The notes beneath the pieces are model-generated. The model worked only from the letters and a program-made list of their open reading frames with translations, was not told the origin of the DNA and did not search any database. Positions 25,110-33,714 of a stretch of DNA of 64,000 nucleotides are shown here, piece by piece. The translations under genes and the position numbers were made by a program. The stretch is taken from assembly GCA_900129675.1 (NCBI GenBank), contig FSRD01000003.1, forward strand, positions 248,001 through 312,000. Reading direction: 5' to 3'. Origin of the DNA: Bradyrhizobium erythrophlei. GTDB taxonomy: Bacteria; Pseudomonadota; Alphaproteobacteria; Rhizobiales; Xanthobacteraceae. Numbering within the stretch: position 1 is the stretch's first letter; each line of letters begins with the position of its first letter.

Positions 25110-25886
25110 CTATGCTCCGGTTCCGAGCCCGAGGCTGGCATAGATGCGGCGTGCATAGGCGCCGAACTGATCCGTCGTCTTGATCGGCAGCGCGCGCGGA
25201 AACGGCAGATCGATCGAAAGATATTCCGCCATCCGCGCCGGACCGGCCGTGAGCACCGCGCAATGCGAGGCGAGGAACACCGCCTCCTGGATGCTGTGGG
25301 TGACGAAGATGATGGTCTTGCCGCTTTCGCGCCAGATCCGCAGCATTTCCAGGTTCATCTGCTCGCGGGTCAAGGCATCGAGCGCGCCGAACGGCTCGTC
25401 CATCAGGATCAGTTTGGGATCGTGGATGAAGGCGCGCGCGATCGCGGTGCGCTGCTGCATGCCGCCGGACAATTGCTGCGGATATCTGTCCTCATAGCCG
25501 GCGAGGCCCACGAGATCGAGCAGCTCGCGGGCGCGGGTCCGCGCCGCCTTCATCGGCAGCCCGACGATTTCGGCGGGCAACAGCACGTTGTCGAGAACGG
25601 TCCGCCATTTCAAAAGCAAGGCTTGCTGGAACACCATGCCGATATCCCGCGCCGGATCGAACGGCGCTTTTTCGTTGCCGATTTTGATGGTGCCGCCGTC
25701 GGCCGGGTGGAGGCCGGCGAGAATCTTCAGCACCGTGGTCTTGCCGCAGCCGGAGGGGCCGACCAGCGAGACCAGTTCGCCCTCCTGCACGTCCATGGTG
25801 ACGTCGGAGACAGCGAGGAATTCCGCACCCTTCGACCGATACACCTTGCGGACGTTGCGCAGGCTGATGAAGGGCTCCTCCGTCAT
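25110..25886 (-). CDS. ABC transporter ATPase, nitrate/sulfonate/taurine (TauB/SsuB) type
   Basis: 258 residues from ATG 25886, which overlaps the previous stop as ATGA; longer upstream frames have no homology. Walker A LVGPSGCGKTTVLK, Q-loop MVFQQALLLKWRTV, signature LSGGMQQRTAIARAF, Walker B KLILMDEPFGALDA, switch VTHSIQEAVFL. Members energise uptake of small organosulfur, nitrile or thiamin-precursor molecules. It is the last gene of a five-gene minus operon whose permease is the first gene. The binding protein is on the other strand at 30535. Confidence 0.9.
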   Translation of the reverse strand: MTEEPFISLRNVRKVYRSKGAEFLAVSDVTMDVQEGELVSLVGPSGCGKTTVLKILAGLHPADGGTIKIGNEKAPFDPARDIGMVFQQALLLKWRTVLDNVLLPAEIVGLPMKAARTRARELLDLVGLAGYEDRYPQQLSGGMQQRTAIARAFIHDPKLILMDEPFGALDALTREQMNLEMLRIWRESGKTIIFVTHSIQEAVFLASHCAVLTAGPARMAEYLSIDLPFPRALPIKTTDQFGAYARRIYASLGLGTGA

Positions 25887-26944
25887 GCCAGCCATTTCTG
25901 CAGGTTCGCCGCGACGAAATCGTCGTCGGAGAGATCGGTGTGTTCGTTGCACACCCGGTCGATCTCCTGCATCTGGCCGGGGCTCAGGCCTTCGGCCGGA
26001 TCGAGGCACCACAGCCCCCGCATCAGGCCCTGTCGCCGCAGCACCTCATGGCAGCCGGCGATGCAGCCGTGAAAATTGTTGGCGACGTCGAAGAACGCGC
26101 TGTTGCAATCGGTGACGCGGGCATCGAGCGCCAGCAGGTCCGCGGGCACAGAGGCCTTGCCGCGCGCGGCCTTGCACATCTCGAACTGCTTGATGGCGGC
26201 CGCGGTCCACACCGACCAATGCCCGAGCAGGCCGCCCTTGAAATAGGTCCGCGTCGTGACGCCCTTGTCGCGCAGATCGAACGGCAGCATCAGATCGAGC
26301 AGGATGTGGTCGTCATTGCCGGTATAGAGCGCGACGCGATCGAGCGCGCCGGCGGCGGCGACGCCGCGCAGCACGTCGAGCGTGCGATAACGGTTGAACG
26401 GCGCGATCTTGATGGCGATGACGTTGTCGATGGCAGCAAAGCGCCGCCAGAAATCGGCGCTGAGGATGACACCGCCGACCGCCGGCTGCAGATAGAAACC
26501 GACCAGCGGAATTTCGCGCGCCACCGCTTCGCAATGCGCGATGATCTCGTCTTCGGAGTGCGATTTCATCGCAGCGAGGCTGAGCAGCCCGGCGTGATAG
26601 CCGATGCAGCGTGCGGTGCTGGCTTCCGCGATAGCCTGCTGCGTCGGGCCGGCGAGGCCCGCGACCATCGCCAGCGGCCGCCTGGTCCAGGCCGCCGCGG
26701 TTTCCGCCGCCAGTTCCAGCACCGGCCGGTACAGGCCGACATCGCGGATCGCAAATTGCGTGGTGTGAACGCCGACCGCAAGACCGCCGGCACCGGCGTC
26801 GATGTAATAGCGCGTCAATGCGCGCTGATGCCTGGCGTCGAGGGCGCGCCCGGCGTCGAGCGCGAGCGGATGCGCGGGAAGAACCGTGCCGTCTGCAATC
26901 AGCTTCCGGACCTCGGATTTGATCGTGCTGTGATGCATGGCCAT
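25883..26944 (-). CDS. DapA-like lyase/aldolase (dihydrodipicolinate synthase family)
   Basis: 353 residues, longer than DapA (about 290). A TIM-barrel pattern is seen: YYIDAGAGGLAVGVHTTQFA near the N-terminus replaces the usual GTTGE loop, GFYLQPAVGG stands where DapA has the Tyr motif, and AIKIAPFNRYRTLDVL carries a Lys at the Schiff-base position. VALYTGNDDHILLDLML corresponds to the late barrel strand. Class I pyruvate-dependent aldolases or dehydratases of this family act on keto-deoxy sugars or hydroxy acids. It is coupled to the ATPase by ATGA and lies 2 bases after the GNAT gene, a very tight operon. The substrate is unknown. Confidence 0.75.
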   Translation of the reverse strand: MAMHHSTIKSEVRKLIADGTVLPAHPLALDAGRALDARHQRALTRYYIDAGAGGLAVGVHTTQFAIRDVGLYRPVLELAAETAAAWTRRPLAMVAGLAGPTQQAIAEASTARCIGYHAGLLSLAAMKSHSEDEIIAHCEAVAREIPLVGFYLQPAVGGVILSADFWRRFAAIDNVIAIKIAPFNRYRTLDVLRGVAAAGALDRVALYTGNDDHILLDLMLPFDLRDKGVTTRTYFKGGLLGHWSVWTAAAIKQFEMCKAARGKASVPADLLALDARVTDCNSAFFDVANNFHGCIAGCHEVLRRQGLMRGLWCLDPAEGLSPGQMQEIDRVCNEHTDLSDDDFVAANLQKWLA

Positions 26945-26946
26945 TC

Positions 26947-27771
26947 CTATCCAAATTCCGGGCCGGCGACCGCGAACGGCAATTCTGAACTTTGCGCCGT
27001 GGCGCGCCCGAACCGCATGCGCTGAAACGAACGTTCGACGATCCAGCCGGAGCCGATGAGCCCGCGAAAAAATTCGTCTTGCGAACTGACGGCGTCGAGC
27101 AGCAGCGGTCCAGTCTCGGATCGAACGATCGCATCGACCAAGGCCAGCGCGCTTTCCGGGCTATCCGCCAACAGCGGGCCGATATGCCGCGCCGTGCGGC
27201 CGTCGCGGACGATGGCCATCGCACGGCCGTCGGACTGAATACGTGAGCCGGAACGCGCAGCGAATTCCCTGAGAAGGGCACTGCGGTCGAACCCGATCGC
27301 GCGGCTGTCGCGCGAGATAAATTCGTCGAGGCTGCATGGCAACAGCGACGGCAGCGCCATGGCCGGTGTCGCATTCTCCAGCCGCAACCGCCGCAACTGC
27401 AGCGCCGGCGTGAAACCGAGCGGACCATAGACCACGACCCCGGCCGGCGTCGCGTCGAGCCAGGTGGTCAGCTCGAGCTTCCTCGCCGCGTTGAGGCAAG
27501 CGTCGACCAGCCGCGTCGCAACGCCGCGGCGGCGCCAGTTCGCGGTCACCAGCACCATGCTGATCCACGCATTGCCGGCCGAGTAGGGCAGCAGCGCCGC
27601 GGTCGCGACCAGTCGCGCCTTGTCGCGCACGCCGAACACAATTCCTTTGGTCAGGAAAAACCGCCAGTCGTCCTCGTTCTGGTTCCAGTGCGCTTCGGTC
27701 GACAGTGCAAGCCCGGCCTGCGCGTCGCCGACGCCGAGTTCGACGATCGAGATATGCTCAGTATCGGCCAT
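26947..27771 (-). CDS. GNAT-family N-acetyltransferase
   Basis: 274 residues. The first half holds the GNAT core: ISMVLVTANWRRRGVATRLVDACLNAA includes the acetyl-CoA pyrophosphate loop (RRRGVAT at 80-86), followed by LDATPAGVVVYGPLGFTPAL, the typical beta-5 region. The second half (from about 140) resembles a degenerate second GNAT-like domain, as in DUF-type two-domain acetyltransferases. The start overlaps the end of the upstream gene by 14 bases. In this operon it could acetylate the imported amine or the product of the DapA-like enzyme; that is inference only. Confidence 0.82.
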   Translation of the reverse strand: MADTEHISIVELGVGDAQAGLALSTEAHWNQNEDDWRFFLTKGIVFGVRDKARLVATAALLPYSAGNAWISMVLVTANWRRRGVATRLVDACLNAARKLELTTWLDATPAGVVVYGPLGFTPALQLRRLRLENATPAMALPSLLPCSLDEFISRDSRAIGFDRSALLREFAARSGSRIQSDGRAMAIVRDGRTARHIGPLLADSPESALALVDAIVRSETGPLLLDAVSSQDEFFRGLIGSGWIVERSFQRMRFGRATAQSSELPFAVAGPEFG

Positions 27772-28795
27772 CGCGCACCTCGTATTTGGTGGGCTTGCCG
27801 AGGCTCGGCATCGACCGCGAGACCCAGTCCGCGGTCCAGCGGATCAACTGATCGGTATCGACGATCGGCAGGCCGAACAATTTGACGGCCTGCGAGGTGT
27901 CGGTGAGCCACGCTGTCGGCTCCTCCTTGCCGGCTATCACGGGCGCGCGGCCAAACAGCTGGCCGAATTTTACGGCGAGATCGCGCGCGGCCAAAATTTC
28001 GTGGCCGGAAACATTGATCGGCGAGGTCGGGGTGTCGCAATGGGCGAGGCAGCGCAGCGCCTGTGCGGCGGCGTCGCCCTGCCAGATGAAATTGACGTGG
28101 CCGAGGCTGACGTCGATCGGCTTGCCGGCCAAAACCTTGCTCGCGATGTCGTGCAGCACGCCGTAGCGCATGTCGATCGCGTAGTTGAGCCGGAACAGGC
28201 GGCCCGGCGTCGAGAGTTTGCGCGAAAAATATTCGAACATGCGCTCGCGCCCGACGCAGGATTGCGCATATTCGCCGGGCGGATTGGGCGCCATGTCCTC
28301 GCCGGAACCCTTGCCGTTCACGGGAACGAAGGGATAGACGCAGCCGGTCGAGAACGCGACGATCCGCGACCCCGCAAAGGCCTGCGCCACCAGCGCCGGG
28401 ACGTGCGCATTCATCGCCCAGGTCAGCGACAGATCGCCCTCGGCGCCGAATTTGCGCCCCGCCATGAAGACGATGTTTTTGACCCTCGGCAGCCCCTTGA
28501 TCGCGGCTTCGTCGAGCAGGTCGCAAGGGATGGTCTCGATGCCGCGCGCCTGCAGCCAGTCCTTCACGCCGGCTTCGCTGAAGCGCGCGACGCCGATGAT
28601 GTTGCGGTCGGGCAGGGCTGCCTTGGCGAGACCGGCCAGGGTCGGCCCCATCTTGCCGGCGACGCCGAGGATCATGATGTCGCCGTCGACGCTTCTGAGA
28701 TCGTCGATCAGCGCCTGGCTCGGGCGGCACAGCAATTCGTCGAGGGTCGCGATGTCTGGAATCGCCTCCGGCAGGGTTTCGCGCGTCAGCAGCAT
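27758..28795 (-). CDS. NAD-dependent epimerase/dehydratase-like protein
   Basis: 345 residues. The Rossmann motif is ILGVAGKMGPTLAG (43-56), then VARFSEAGV and FMAGRKFGAEGDLSLTWAMNAHVPALVAQAF, as in extended SDR proteins, and AFSTGCVYPF carries the usual Ser/Thr region. The active-site motif reads YAQSC at 176-180: Tyr176 is kept but the Lys expected at 180 is Cys. The protein may bind NAD(P) but have altered catalysis. It lies between the permease (18 bp upstream) and the GNAT gene. Its partner roles are unknown. Confidence 0.8.
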   Translation of the reverse strand: MLLTRETLPEAIPDIATLDELLCRPSQALIDDLRSVDGDIMILGVAGKMGPTLAGLAKAALPDRNIIGVARFSEAGVKDWLQARGIETIPCDLLDEAAIKGLPRVKNIVFMAGRKFGAEGDLSLTWAMNAHVPALVAQAFAGSRIVAFSTGCVYPFVPVNGKGSGEDMAPNPPGEYAQSCVGRERMFEYFSRKLSTPGRLFRLNYAIDMRYGVLHDIASKVLAGKPIDVSLGHVNFIWQGDAAAQALRCLAHCDTPTSPINVSGHEILAARDLAVKFGQLFGRAPVIAGKEEPTAWLTDTSQAVKLFGLPIVDTDQLIRWTADWVSRSMPSLGKPTKYEVRDGRY

Positions 28796-28813
28796 GTCTC
28801 GTCCCTGATTTTC

Positions 28814-29584
28814 CTAATTTAGCCGTACATCCTTGACGACGAACAGCCGTTCGAGGCCAAGCACGAGGCCATAAAGCGTAACGCCCAACAGGGTCAGCAG
28901 CAGAACGGCCATCACCATCGCCGGTGTATCGAGCGAGGACTGCACCTGGATCATGAGATAGCCGAGCCCGCGTTCGGAGGCGATGAACTCGCCGACGATC
29001 GCACCCGCCACCGCCAGGATGGCGCCGACCTTCATGCCGGAAAACACGTAAGGCAGCGAACCCGGCAGCTGGATCTTTCGGAACAGCGTCCAGCGCGAGC
29101 CGCGCAGCGATTTAACCAGATCGAGCAAGTCAGGCTCGACCTCGCTCAGGCCGCGCGCAGTGGTTAGCAGGATCGGGAAGAAGCAGATCGAAAACGCGAT
29201 CATGATGTTCGGAAAGATTCCGTAGGAGAACCAGACGATGAACAGCGGACCCAGCGCCACCTTCGGGATCATGTTCAGCGTCACGAACAGCGGCAGCAGC
29301 AACAGGCTGACCAGCGGCGACCAGGTGAAGATCACCGCCAGCACGACGCCGACCAGGGCGCCGAGGCAGAAGCCGCCAAGGATTTCGACGGCCGTGACGG
29401 CAAGGTTGGAAAGCCAGGCATATTTGGCCGAGCCGAGCGTGGCGAGCGTCGCCAGCGGCGAGGGCAGGATGAATTTCGGCACCTGAAAGGCGTCGACCAG
29501 CACCTGCCAGAGCACGATCACGACCAGATGCACGATCAGGATGATCGCGAGCGTCCGCGCCGATCGTGCTCCGTCGCTGAACAA
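28814..29584 (-). CDS. ABC transporter permease, TauC/SsuC type
   Basis: 256 residues with six hydrophobic helices. The coupling loop is ALLRGS-like LVKSLRGSRWTLFRKIQLPGSLPYVFSGMKVGAILAVAGAIVGEF, here spread over residues 140-185, and GLGYLMIQVQSSLDTP follows, as in the nitrate/sulfonate class. It is first in the operon permease-epimerase-GNAT-DapA-like-ATPase. A TCAACC-N4-GGTTGA palindrome lies 71 bases upstream of its start. Confidence 0.9.
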   Translation of the reverse strand: MFSDGARSARTLAIILIVHLVVIVLWQVLVDAFQVPKFILPSPLATLATLGSAKYAWLSNLAVTAVEILGGFCLGALVGVVLAVIFTWSPLVSLLLLPLFVTLNMIPKVALGPLFIVWFSYGIFPNIMIAFSICFFPILLTTARGLSEVEPDLLDLVKSLRGSRWTLFRKIQLPGSLPYVFSGMKVGAILAVAGAIVGEFIASERGLGYLMIQVQSSLDTPAMVMAVLLLTLLGVTLYGLVLGLERLFVVKDVRLN

Positions 29585-29654
29585 GGTTTGCTCCTGTTGG
29601 CGCGCCGGGCTTTTCCGGGCGCGCGGGTCAGACTATCGCCGCTTTTTCCAACTT

Positions 29655-29670
29655 TCAACCAGTTGGTTGA
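29655..29670 (-). promoter_or_regulatory. Candidate TetR operator upstream of the permease operon
   Basis: TCAACC at 29655-29660 and GGTTGA at 29665-29670 are perfect inverted arms around AGTT. The 16-bp site lies 71 bases upstream of the permease start. A variant of the same palindrome is found at 30439-30454 beside the TetR gene, which supports the regulator binding both. Confidence 0.6.
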
Positions 29671-29693
29671 TTAAACTACGATGGTAGTTCCAT

Positions 29694-29778
29694 CGTCATT
29701 GCGAGCGAAGCGAAGCAATCCATGGCACGGCCTGGACGGTCCATGGATTGCTTCGTCGCTTCGCTCCTCGCAATGACG
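29694..29778. repeat. GTCATTGCGAGC repeat, short form (copy 3)
   Basis: CGTCATTGCGAGCGAAGCGA at the left and CTTCGCTCCTCGCAATGACG at the right are inverted; GCAATCCATGG and CCATGGATTGC form an inner stem. It ends 10 bases from the TetR stop codon, at the 3' side of that gene. Confidence 0.9.
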
Positions 29779-29788
29779 AAAAGTTGTG

Positions 29789-30436
29789 CTAGGGCCGCAG
29801 CGACTGCATCACCAGATCGACCACATGCCTGCGGCGCGCCCGTTTGGCCGCCGTGCCCGAAAAATCCTTGCCGAAGATCGCCGACAGCGTCGGGGTGTTG
29901 GAGAAGAAGAAATAGCTCAGGCCCGCGATCGAAATATAGAGATGGACCGGGTTGACGCCCTTGCGGAAAACCCCCGCCCGCACGCCCTGGCTGAGGATGG
30001 TGGAAACCATGCTGACCAGCGGCGAATGCATCGCCTCCAGTTTCCGGGAGCCCCGCACATGCCGGGCGCCGCCGCGGTTCTCGTCGTTCAGTAGCACGAT
30101 GAAGTCGGGGTGGGCGTCGAGATGGTCGAAAGAGGCTTCGATCAGCTTCCTGATCGCCTGTTCGGGCGGCAAGCCCTCGAGGTTGAGCTTGCGCTCCTGG
30201 GCGCGGATCTCCTCATAGACCCATTCGAGCACGGCGAGATAGAGCGCATCCTTGTCGCCGAAATAATGATAGACCAGTTGCTTGTTGACGCCGGCGCGCG
30301 CCGCGATCTCGTCGACCCTGGCCCCGGCGAGCCCGCTGGCTGCGAATTCGCGCCGCGCCGCCGTCAGCAGCTTTTTCCGGGTCGCGGCCGGGTCGCGCCG
30401 CTGCGGCTTGACGTCGTCAGATCGTCTTTTGGGCAT
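29789..30436 (-). CDS. TetR/AcrR family transcriptional regulator
   Basis: 215 residues from ATG 30436 (MPKRRSDDV); a TTG at 30457 is an alternative. The HTH is RREFAASGLAGARVDEIAARAGVNKQLVYHYFGDKDALYLAVLE, here about residues 29-72, typical of TetR. The rest is an all-helical ligand domain. It is divergent from the binding-protein gene at 30535. A TCAACC-N4-GGTTGA-like site covers its start region and another lies before the permease operon, so it probably represses both and itself until the substrate is present. Confidence 0.9.
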   Translation of the reverse strand: MPKRRSDDVKPQRRDPAATRKKLLTAARREFAASGLAGARVDEIAARAGVNKQLVYHYFGDKDALYLAVLEWVYEEIRAQERKLNLEGLPPEQAIRKLIEASFDHLDAHPDFIVLLNDENRGGARHVRGSRKLEAMHSPLVSMVSTILSQGVRAGVFRKGVNPVHLYISIAGLSYFFFSNTPTLSAIFGKDFSGTAAKRARRRHVVDLVMQSLRP

Positions 30437-30438
30437 TT

Positions 30439-30454
30439 CCAACCGAACAGTTGA
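30439..30454. promoter_or_regulatory. Second candidate TetR operator, between tetR and binding-protein gene
   Basis: CCAACC-GAAC-AGTTGA differs from the 29655 site in one base per arm. It lies just upstream of the TetR ATG and overlaps TTGACA (30451-30456), a good -35 box for the plus strand with a weak TTGCAT -10 at 30474. A bound repressor would block both directions. A further inverted pair, TTGTTGCA (30471-30478) and TGCAACGACAA (30497-30507), lies just downstream. Confidence 0.5.
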
Positions 30455-30534
30455 CAAGTCGCGTGGTCCCTTGTTGCATTGGTAGCGTCACGGGCGTGCA
30501 ACGACAAGGCCGGTTGTAAGCGAGGAGGGGTGCC

Positions 30535-31539
30535 ATGAAGGGCTTGCCAATTGCGGGACTGGTGCTCGCGCTCGTCCTGCCGGCCGTCCCCTCTCACGCC
30601 GGCGAGCCGGTCAATCTGATCCTGAACTGGACACCGACTGCCGACCATTCGCCGTTCTATTATGCGAAGTCGCAGGGCTGGTACGAAAAGGCCGGCATCG
30701 ATCTCACCATCGAGGTCGGCAAGGGCTCTGGCGTTTCCTCGCTCAAGGTCGGCTCCGGCGGTTCGCCGTTCGGCATCGCCGACCTCGCGACCATGCTGGT
30801 GGCGAAGAGCAAGGGCGCCGACGACGTCGCCGTCATGAGTATCTACGCCAACACCGGGCAGACCTTCTATTGGCTGAAGAGCTATGGCGTGAACGGGCCG
30901 AAGGACTTTCCCGGCCACAAGATCGGCAACCCGCCGGGCGACGCCTCGCGGGTGATGTGGCCGGCCTTTGCCAAGGCCGCTGGTATCGCGCCCGACGCGG
31001 TCAGTTTCGTCAATGTCGGCCCCACCGCCAAGATCGCGGCATTGAAGAGCCATACCGTGGATATCATCAGCGATTTCTACAACGAGCACGATCTGAAGGC
31101 GATCGAGTTCGGCAACGACCTCGGCTACGTCAATTGGAAGGATATCGGACTCAATCCTTACGGCAATTCGCTGATCGTCAACGGCGCCTACATGGAGAAG
31201 AATCCAAAACTGGTCGAGGATTTCGTCAAGATAAGCCAGAAGGCCTTTGCCGCTTGCGTCGCCGATGTCACGCCTTGCCTGAAGGCGTTGCTCGATCAGG
31301 TCTCCGGGCTGGACAAGGAGAACCAGCAGCGGCAGTGGGAACGCATCAAGTTTTTGATGACCGACGAGTTCACCACGACCAAGGCGCTGGGCTGGATCGA
31401 CGGCGAGCGGATGAAAAAGGATTACGAGCTGGTGCAAACCTATCTCGGCATGGAAAAGCCGTTCGAGGTCGGGACGGCGTTTTCGACGAAAATGCTGGAT
31501 ACGGCCGTCAAAATGGATGCGAGCAAGGTGAGGAAGTAG
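30535..31539 (+). CDS. ABC substrate-binding protein, NMT1/THI5-like
   Basis: 334 residues with GAGGAGG before ATG 30535. Signal peptide MKGLPIAGLVLALVLPAVPSHA. The mature start NLILNWTPTADHSPFYYAKSQGWYEKAGIDLTI is the hallmark of thiamin-precursor/riboflavin/sulfonate receptors (ThiY/RibY class), and SGGSPFGIADLATML is the first ligand loop. It completes the importer whose ATPase (25110) and permease (28814) are on the opposite strand. The ligand might be a pyrimidine, an aromatic amine or a sulfonate; nothing in the window fixes it. Confidence 0.9.
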   Translation: MKGLPIAGLVLALVLPAVPSHAGEPVNLILNWTPTADHSPFYYAKSQGWYEKAGIDLTIEVGKGSGVSSLKVGSGGSPFGIADLATMLVAKSKGADDVAVMSIYANTGQTFYWLKSYGVNGPKDFPGHKIGNPPGDASRVMWPAFAKAAGIAPDAVSFVNVGPTAKIAALKSHTVDIISDFYNEHDLKAIEFGNDLGYVNWKDIGLNPYGNSLIVNGAYMEKNPKLVEDFVKISQKAFAACVADVTPCLKALLDQVSGLDKENQQRQWERIKFLMTDEFTTTKALGWIDGERMKKDYELVQTYLGMEKPFEVGTAFSTKMLDTAVKMDASKVRK

Positions 31540-31561
31540 GGGGAGGTGCGACGCCCTCAAC

Positions 31562-31682
31562 CGTCATTGCGAGCCAACGGGTCGCGCGAACGCGCGCCCG
31601 ATGACAGGCTCCGCGAAGCAATCCATCTCACCGCGCAAAGAAAGAATGGATTGCTTCGTCGCAAGTGCTCCTCGCAATGACG
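31562..31682. repeat. GTCATTGCGAGC repeat, long form (copy 4)
   Basis: CGTCATTGCGAGCCAACGGG, then GCGCCCGATGACAGGCTCCG inside, and CTCCTCGCAATGACG at the end. It starts 22 bases after the stop of the NMT1-like gene and separates it from the convergent Bug-family gene. It probably serves as a two-way transcript end. Confidence 0.88.
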
Positions 31683-31733
31683 TCGTGAGGCCAAACGCTC
31701 TTTTCGTCATGCCCGACCATGACGGAGAGAGTC

Positions 31734-32729
31734 TCACTGCAGCGCCATGCCCGTCGTCTTGACCACCGTCGTCAGCTTGTCGTGATCCGCCTTCATCAGG
31801 GCGGCGAGTTCGCCGAGCGGCATCGGCTTGCCCGGGATGTTGGCGAGCGAGAGCTGGCGCTGGACGTCGGGGTTTTGCAGCGCCTGGCTGATGGCGTCAT
31901 TGATCTTCTCGACGATTGTCTCCGGCGTCGCCGACGGCACGTAGATTCCGTACCAGGGGACGTAGGCAGCTTCGGCAAAGCCGGCTTCCGCGATCGTCGG
32001 CACGTCGGGAAGTTCCGCGACGCGTTTGTCGGTGAATACCGCGAGCGGTTTTACGGTGCCGGCCTTGATGTGCGGCAGCGCGAGCTCGAGCGAGACGATC
32101 TCGAAGTGCATCAAATTGGTGATCAGATCGATCAGCGCCGGCGGCTGGCCCTTGTAGCCGATATTGGTCAGCTTGATGTGGGCGACCTCGAATAGTTTTT
32201 GCGCGGTCAGATCGATCGATGTGCCGGTGCCGGGATTGCCGAAATTCAGCTCGCCGGGTTTTTTGCGTGCGAGTTCGACGAATTCGCTGATGGTCTTGAC
32301 CGGCATCGAGGGATGCACCAGCGCCACACTTTGGTTCCAGACCGCGAGGCCGACGCATCTGAAGTTCTTCACCTCCCAGCCGGCGTCCTTGTACAGGTCG
32401 GGATTGACCAGCACCGCAGGCCCCGTCACCAGCCAGGTGTAGCCGTCTGGTTCGCTTCGCGCGACGGCGGCGGTGCCGATATTGCTGTTGGCGCCGGGGC
32501 GCGCCTCGACCACCACGGTTTGCTTCCAGTCGCGGCCGACCTGCTCGGTCACGGCGCGGGCGACGATGTCAACGATGCCGCCAGCGGGATAGGGCACGAC
32601 GATGTGGATCGGGCGGCTGGGATAATTGCCTTCCGCCTGCGCGGCGCCGCCGTATGGCGTGGCGAAGGCCGCAACAAAGCCCAAGGAAACACCCAAGGAA
32701 AAAACCAAGGCGGCGTTGATCCCGCGCAT
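31734..32729 (-). CDS. Bug-family (TctC) periplasmic binding protein
   Basis: 331 residues. A signal peptide of about 31 residues ends AAQAEG. YPSRPIHIVVPYPAGGIVDIVARAV is the classical Bug opening, with the ligand-contacting PAGG/D segment, followed by GNPGTGTSIDLTAQKLFE and LPDVPTIAEAGF. These proteins bind carboxylates for tripartite tricarboxylate transporters or signalling. No tctA/tctB genes are nearby, which is common for Bug proteins. An IclR regulator gene lies 60 bp upstream on the same strand. Confidence 0.92.
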   Translation of the reverse strand: MRGINAALVFSLGVSLGFVAAFATPYGGAAQAEGNYPSRPIHIVVPYPAGGIVDIVARAVTEQVGRDWKQTVVVEARPGANSNIGTAAVARSEPDGYTWLVTGPAVLVNPDLYKDAGWEVKNFRCVGLAVWNQSVALVHPSMPVKTISEFVELARKKPGELNFGNPGTGTSIDLTAQKLFEVAHIKLTNIGYKGQPPALIDLITNLMHFEIVSLELALPHIKAGTVKPLAVFTDKRVAELPDVPTIAEAGFAEAAYVPWYGIYVPSATPETIVEKINDAISQALQNPDVQRQLSLANIPGKPMPLGELAALMKADHDKLTTVVKTTGMALQ

Positions 32730-32789
32730 TCTCCCCTCCCATTTGTGCCGCGTCGTTCGAGCGACGTGTTGGCCCCGTGAGCGAGGCGC

Positions 32790-33611
32790 TTAGCCGTTCG
32801 CCACCAGCGACCGGATGCTGCGCGCGAGGCCGAGGATACGCGGCCCGCATTCGCGCTCGATCTGCTCGGCGCTGAAACGAAACGAGGGAATGCCGCAATT
32901 GACCGAAAGACAATCGCCCGTCGGCGTCCGGTACAGCGGGGCGGCGACGCCAAAGATCTCGCGCCGCCATTCGCCGAGCGAGACCGCAAATCCGCGTTCC
33001 CTGCACAGCTCCATATCGGGCAAGGTCCGCGTCTGCACATAGTCGGCTTCTTCCGGGCGTTCCGCCTTCACCCGCGCCACATACGCGTCGAGCTCATCTT
33101 TTGTATAGAGCGACAACAGCGAGCGGCCGACCGCGGTGGTCGCCAGCGTTCCGGTAAGGCCGACGTCGGGAACGTGCGGCACGGCGTCGGTGGTGCGCAG
33201 CGTCTCGACATAGATGAAGTCGAGGCCGAACGGCATCGCGATGGAAACCGTGCCGCCGGCGTAAGCGGCGAAGTCGCGCATCAAGGGGCGCGCCAATTGC
33301 CGAACCTTCAGCGCCGACAGCACCGGATAGGCGGCGGCGAGAATGCCGAGCCCGAGTTCGAACCGGCCCTTGGCGTCACGCTTGAGGTAGCCGAGCTGCG
33401 CCAGCGTGTAGGTCAGCCGCGACACCGTCGGCCTGGACAAGCCGGTGTGCTGCGCAAGGTCCGCGTTCGACAGCGATCCGCTGGCATTGCGGAATGCGGC
33501 CAGCAGGTCGAGCCCGTGCGCCAATGTTGTCGCGAACGACGGATCGGCCTGAACCATCGAAGGTTTGGCCCGGGAAGCCGGGGAGGGATCGAGGGAGGAG
33601 ATCGCTACCAT
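32790..33611 (-). CDS. IclR family transcriptional regulator
   Basis: 273 residues. The winged HTH is ALVHGLDLLAAFRNASGSLSNADLAQHTGLSRPTVSRLTYTLAQLGYL-like, near residues 28-80. The effector domain follows, with LEVRQLARPLMRDFA-type linker, VGRSLLS, and GEWRREIFGVAAPLYR near the C-terminus. It is divergent from the acyl-CoA dehydrogenase gene (103 bp) and upstream of the Bug gene, and probably controls both. A TATATCGA inverted repeat lies in the divergent gap. Confidence 0.92.
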   Translation of the reverse strand: MVAISSLDPSPASRAKPSMVQADPSFATTLAHGLDLLAAFRNASGSLSNADLAQHTGLSRPTVSRLTYTLAQLGYLKRDAKGRFELGLGILAAAYPVLSALKVRQLARPLMRDFAAYAGGTVSIAMPFGLDFIYVETLRTTDAVPHVPDVGLTGTLATTAVGRSLLSLYTKDELDAYVARVKAERPEEADYVQTRTLPDMELCRERGFAVSLGEWRREIFGVAAPLYRTPTGDCLSVNCGIPSFRFSAEQIERECGPRILGLARSIRSLVANG

Positions 33612-33646
33612 TCCGAATTAATGGCTACATCTCCGAATTTTGTCAA

Positions 33647-33681
33647 TATATCGAAATGAATTTGCAATCTGTGTCGATATA
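33647..33681. promoter_or_regulatory. Inverted repeat in the iclR/acyl-CoA dehydrogenase promoter region
   Basis: TATATCGA (33647-33654) and TCGATATA (33674-33681) are perfect complements, 19 bases apart, in the 103-bp divergent gap. TCCGAATT is also directly repeated at about 33611 and 33632. These are candidate binding sites for the IclR protein. Confidence 0.45.
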
Positions 33682-33714
33682 CGCTTAGTTGCCGCCCAAA
33701 ATGAGGGAGGCAGC

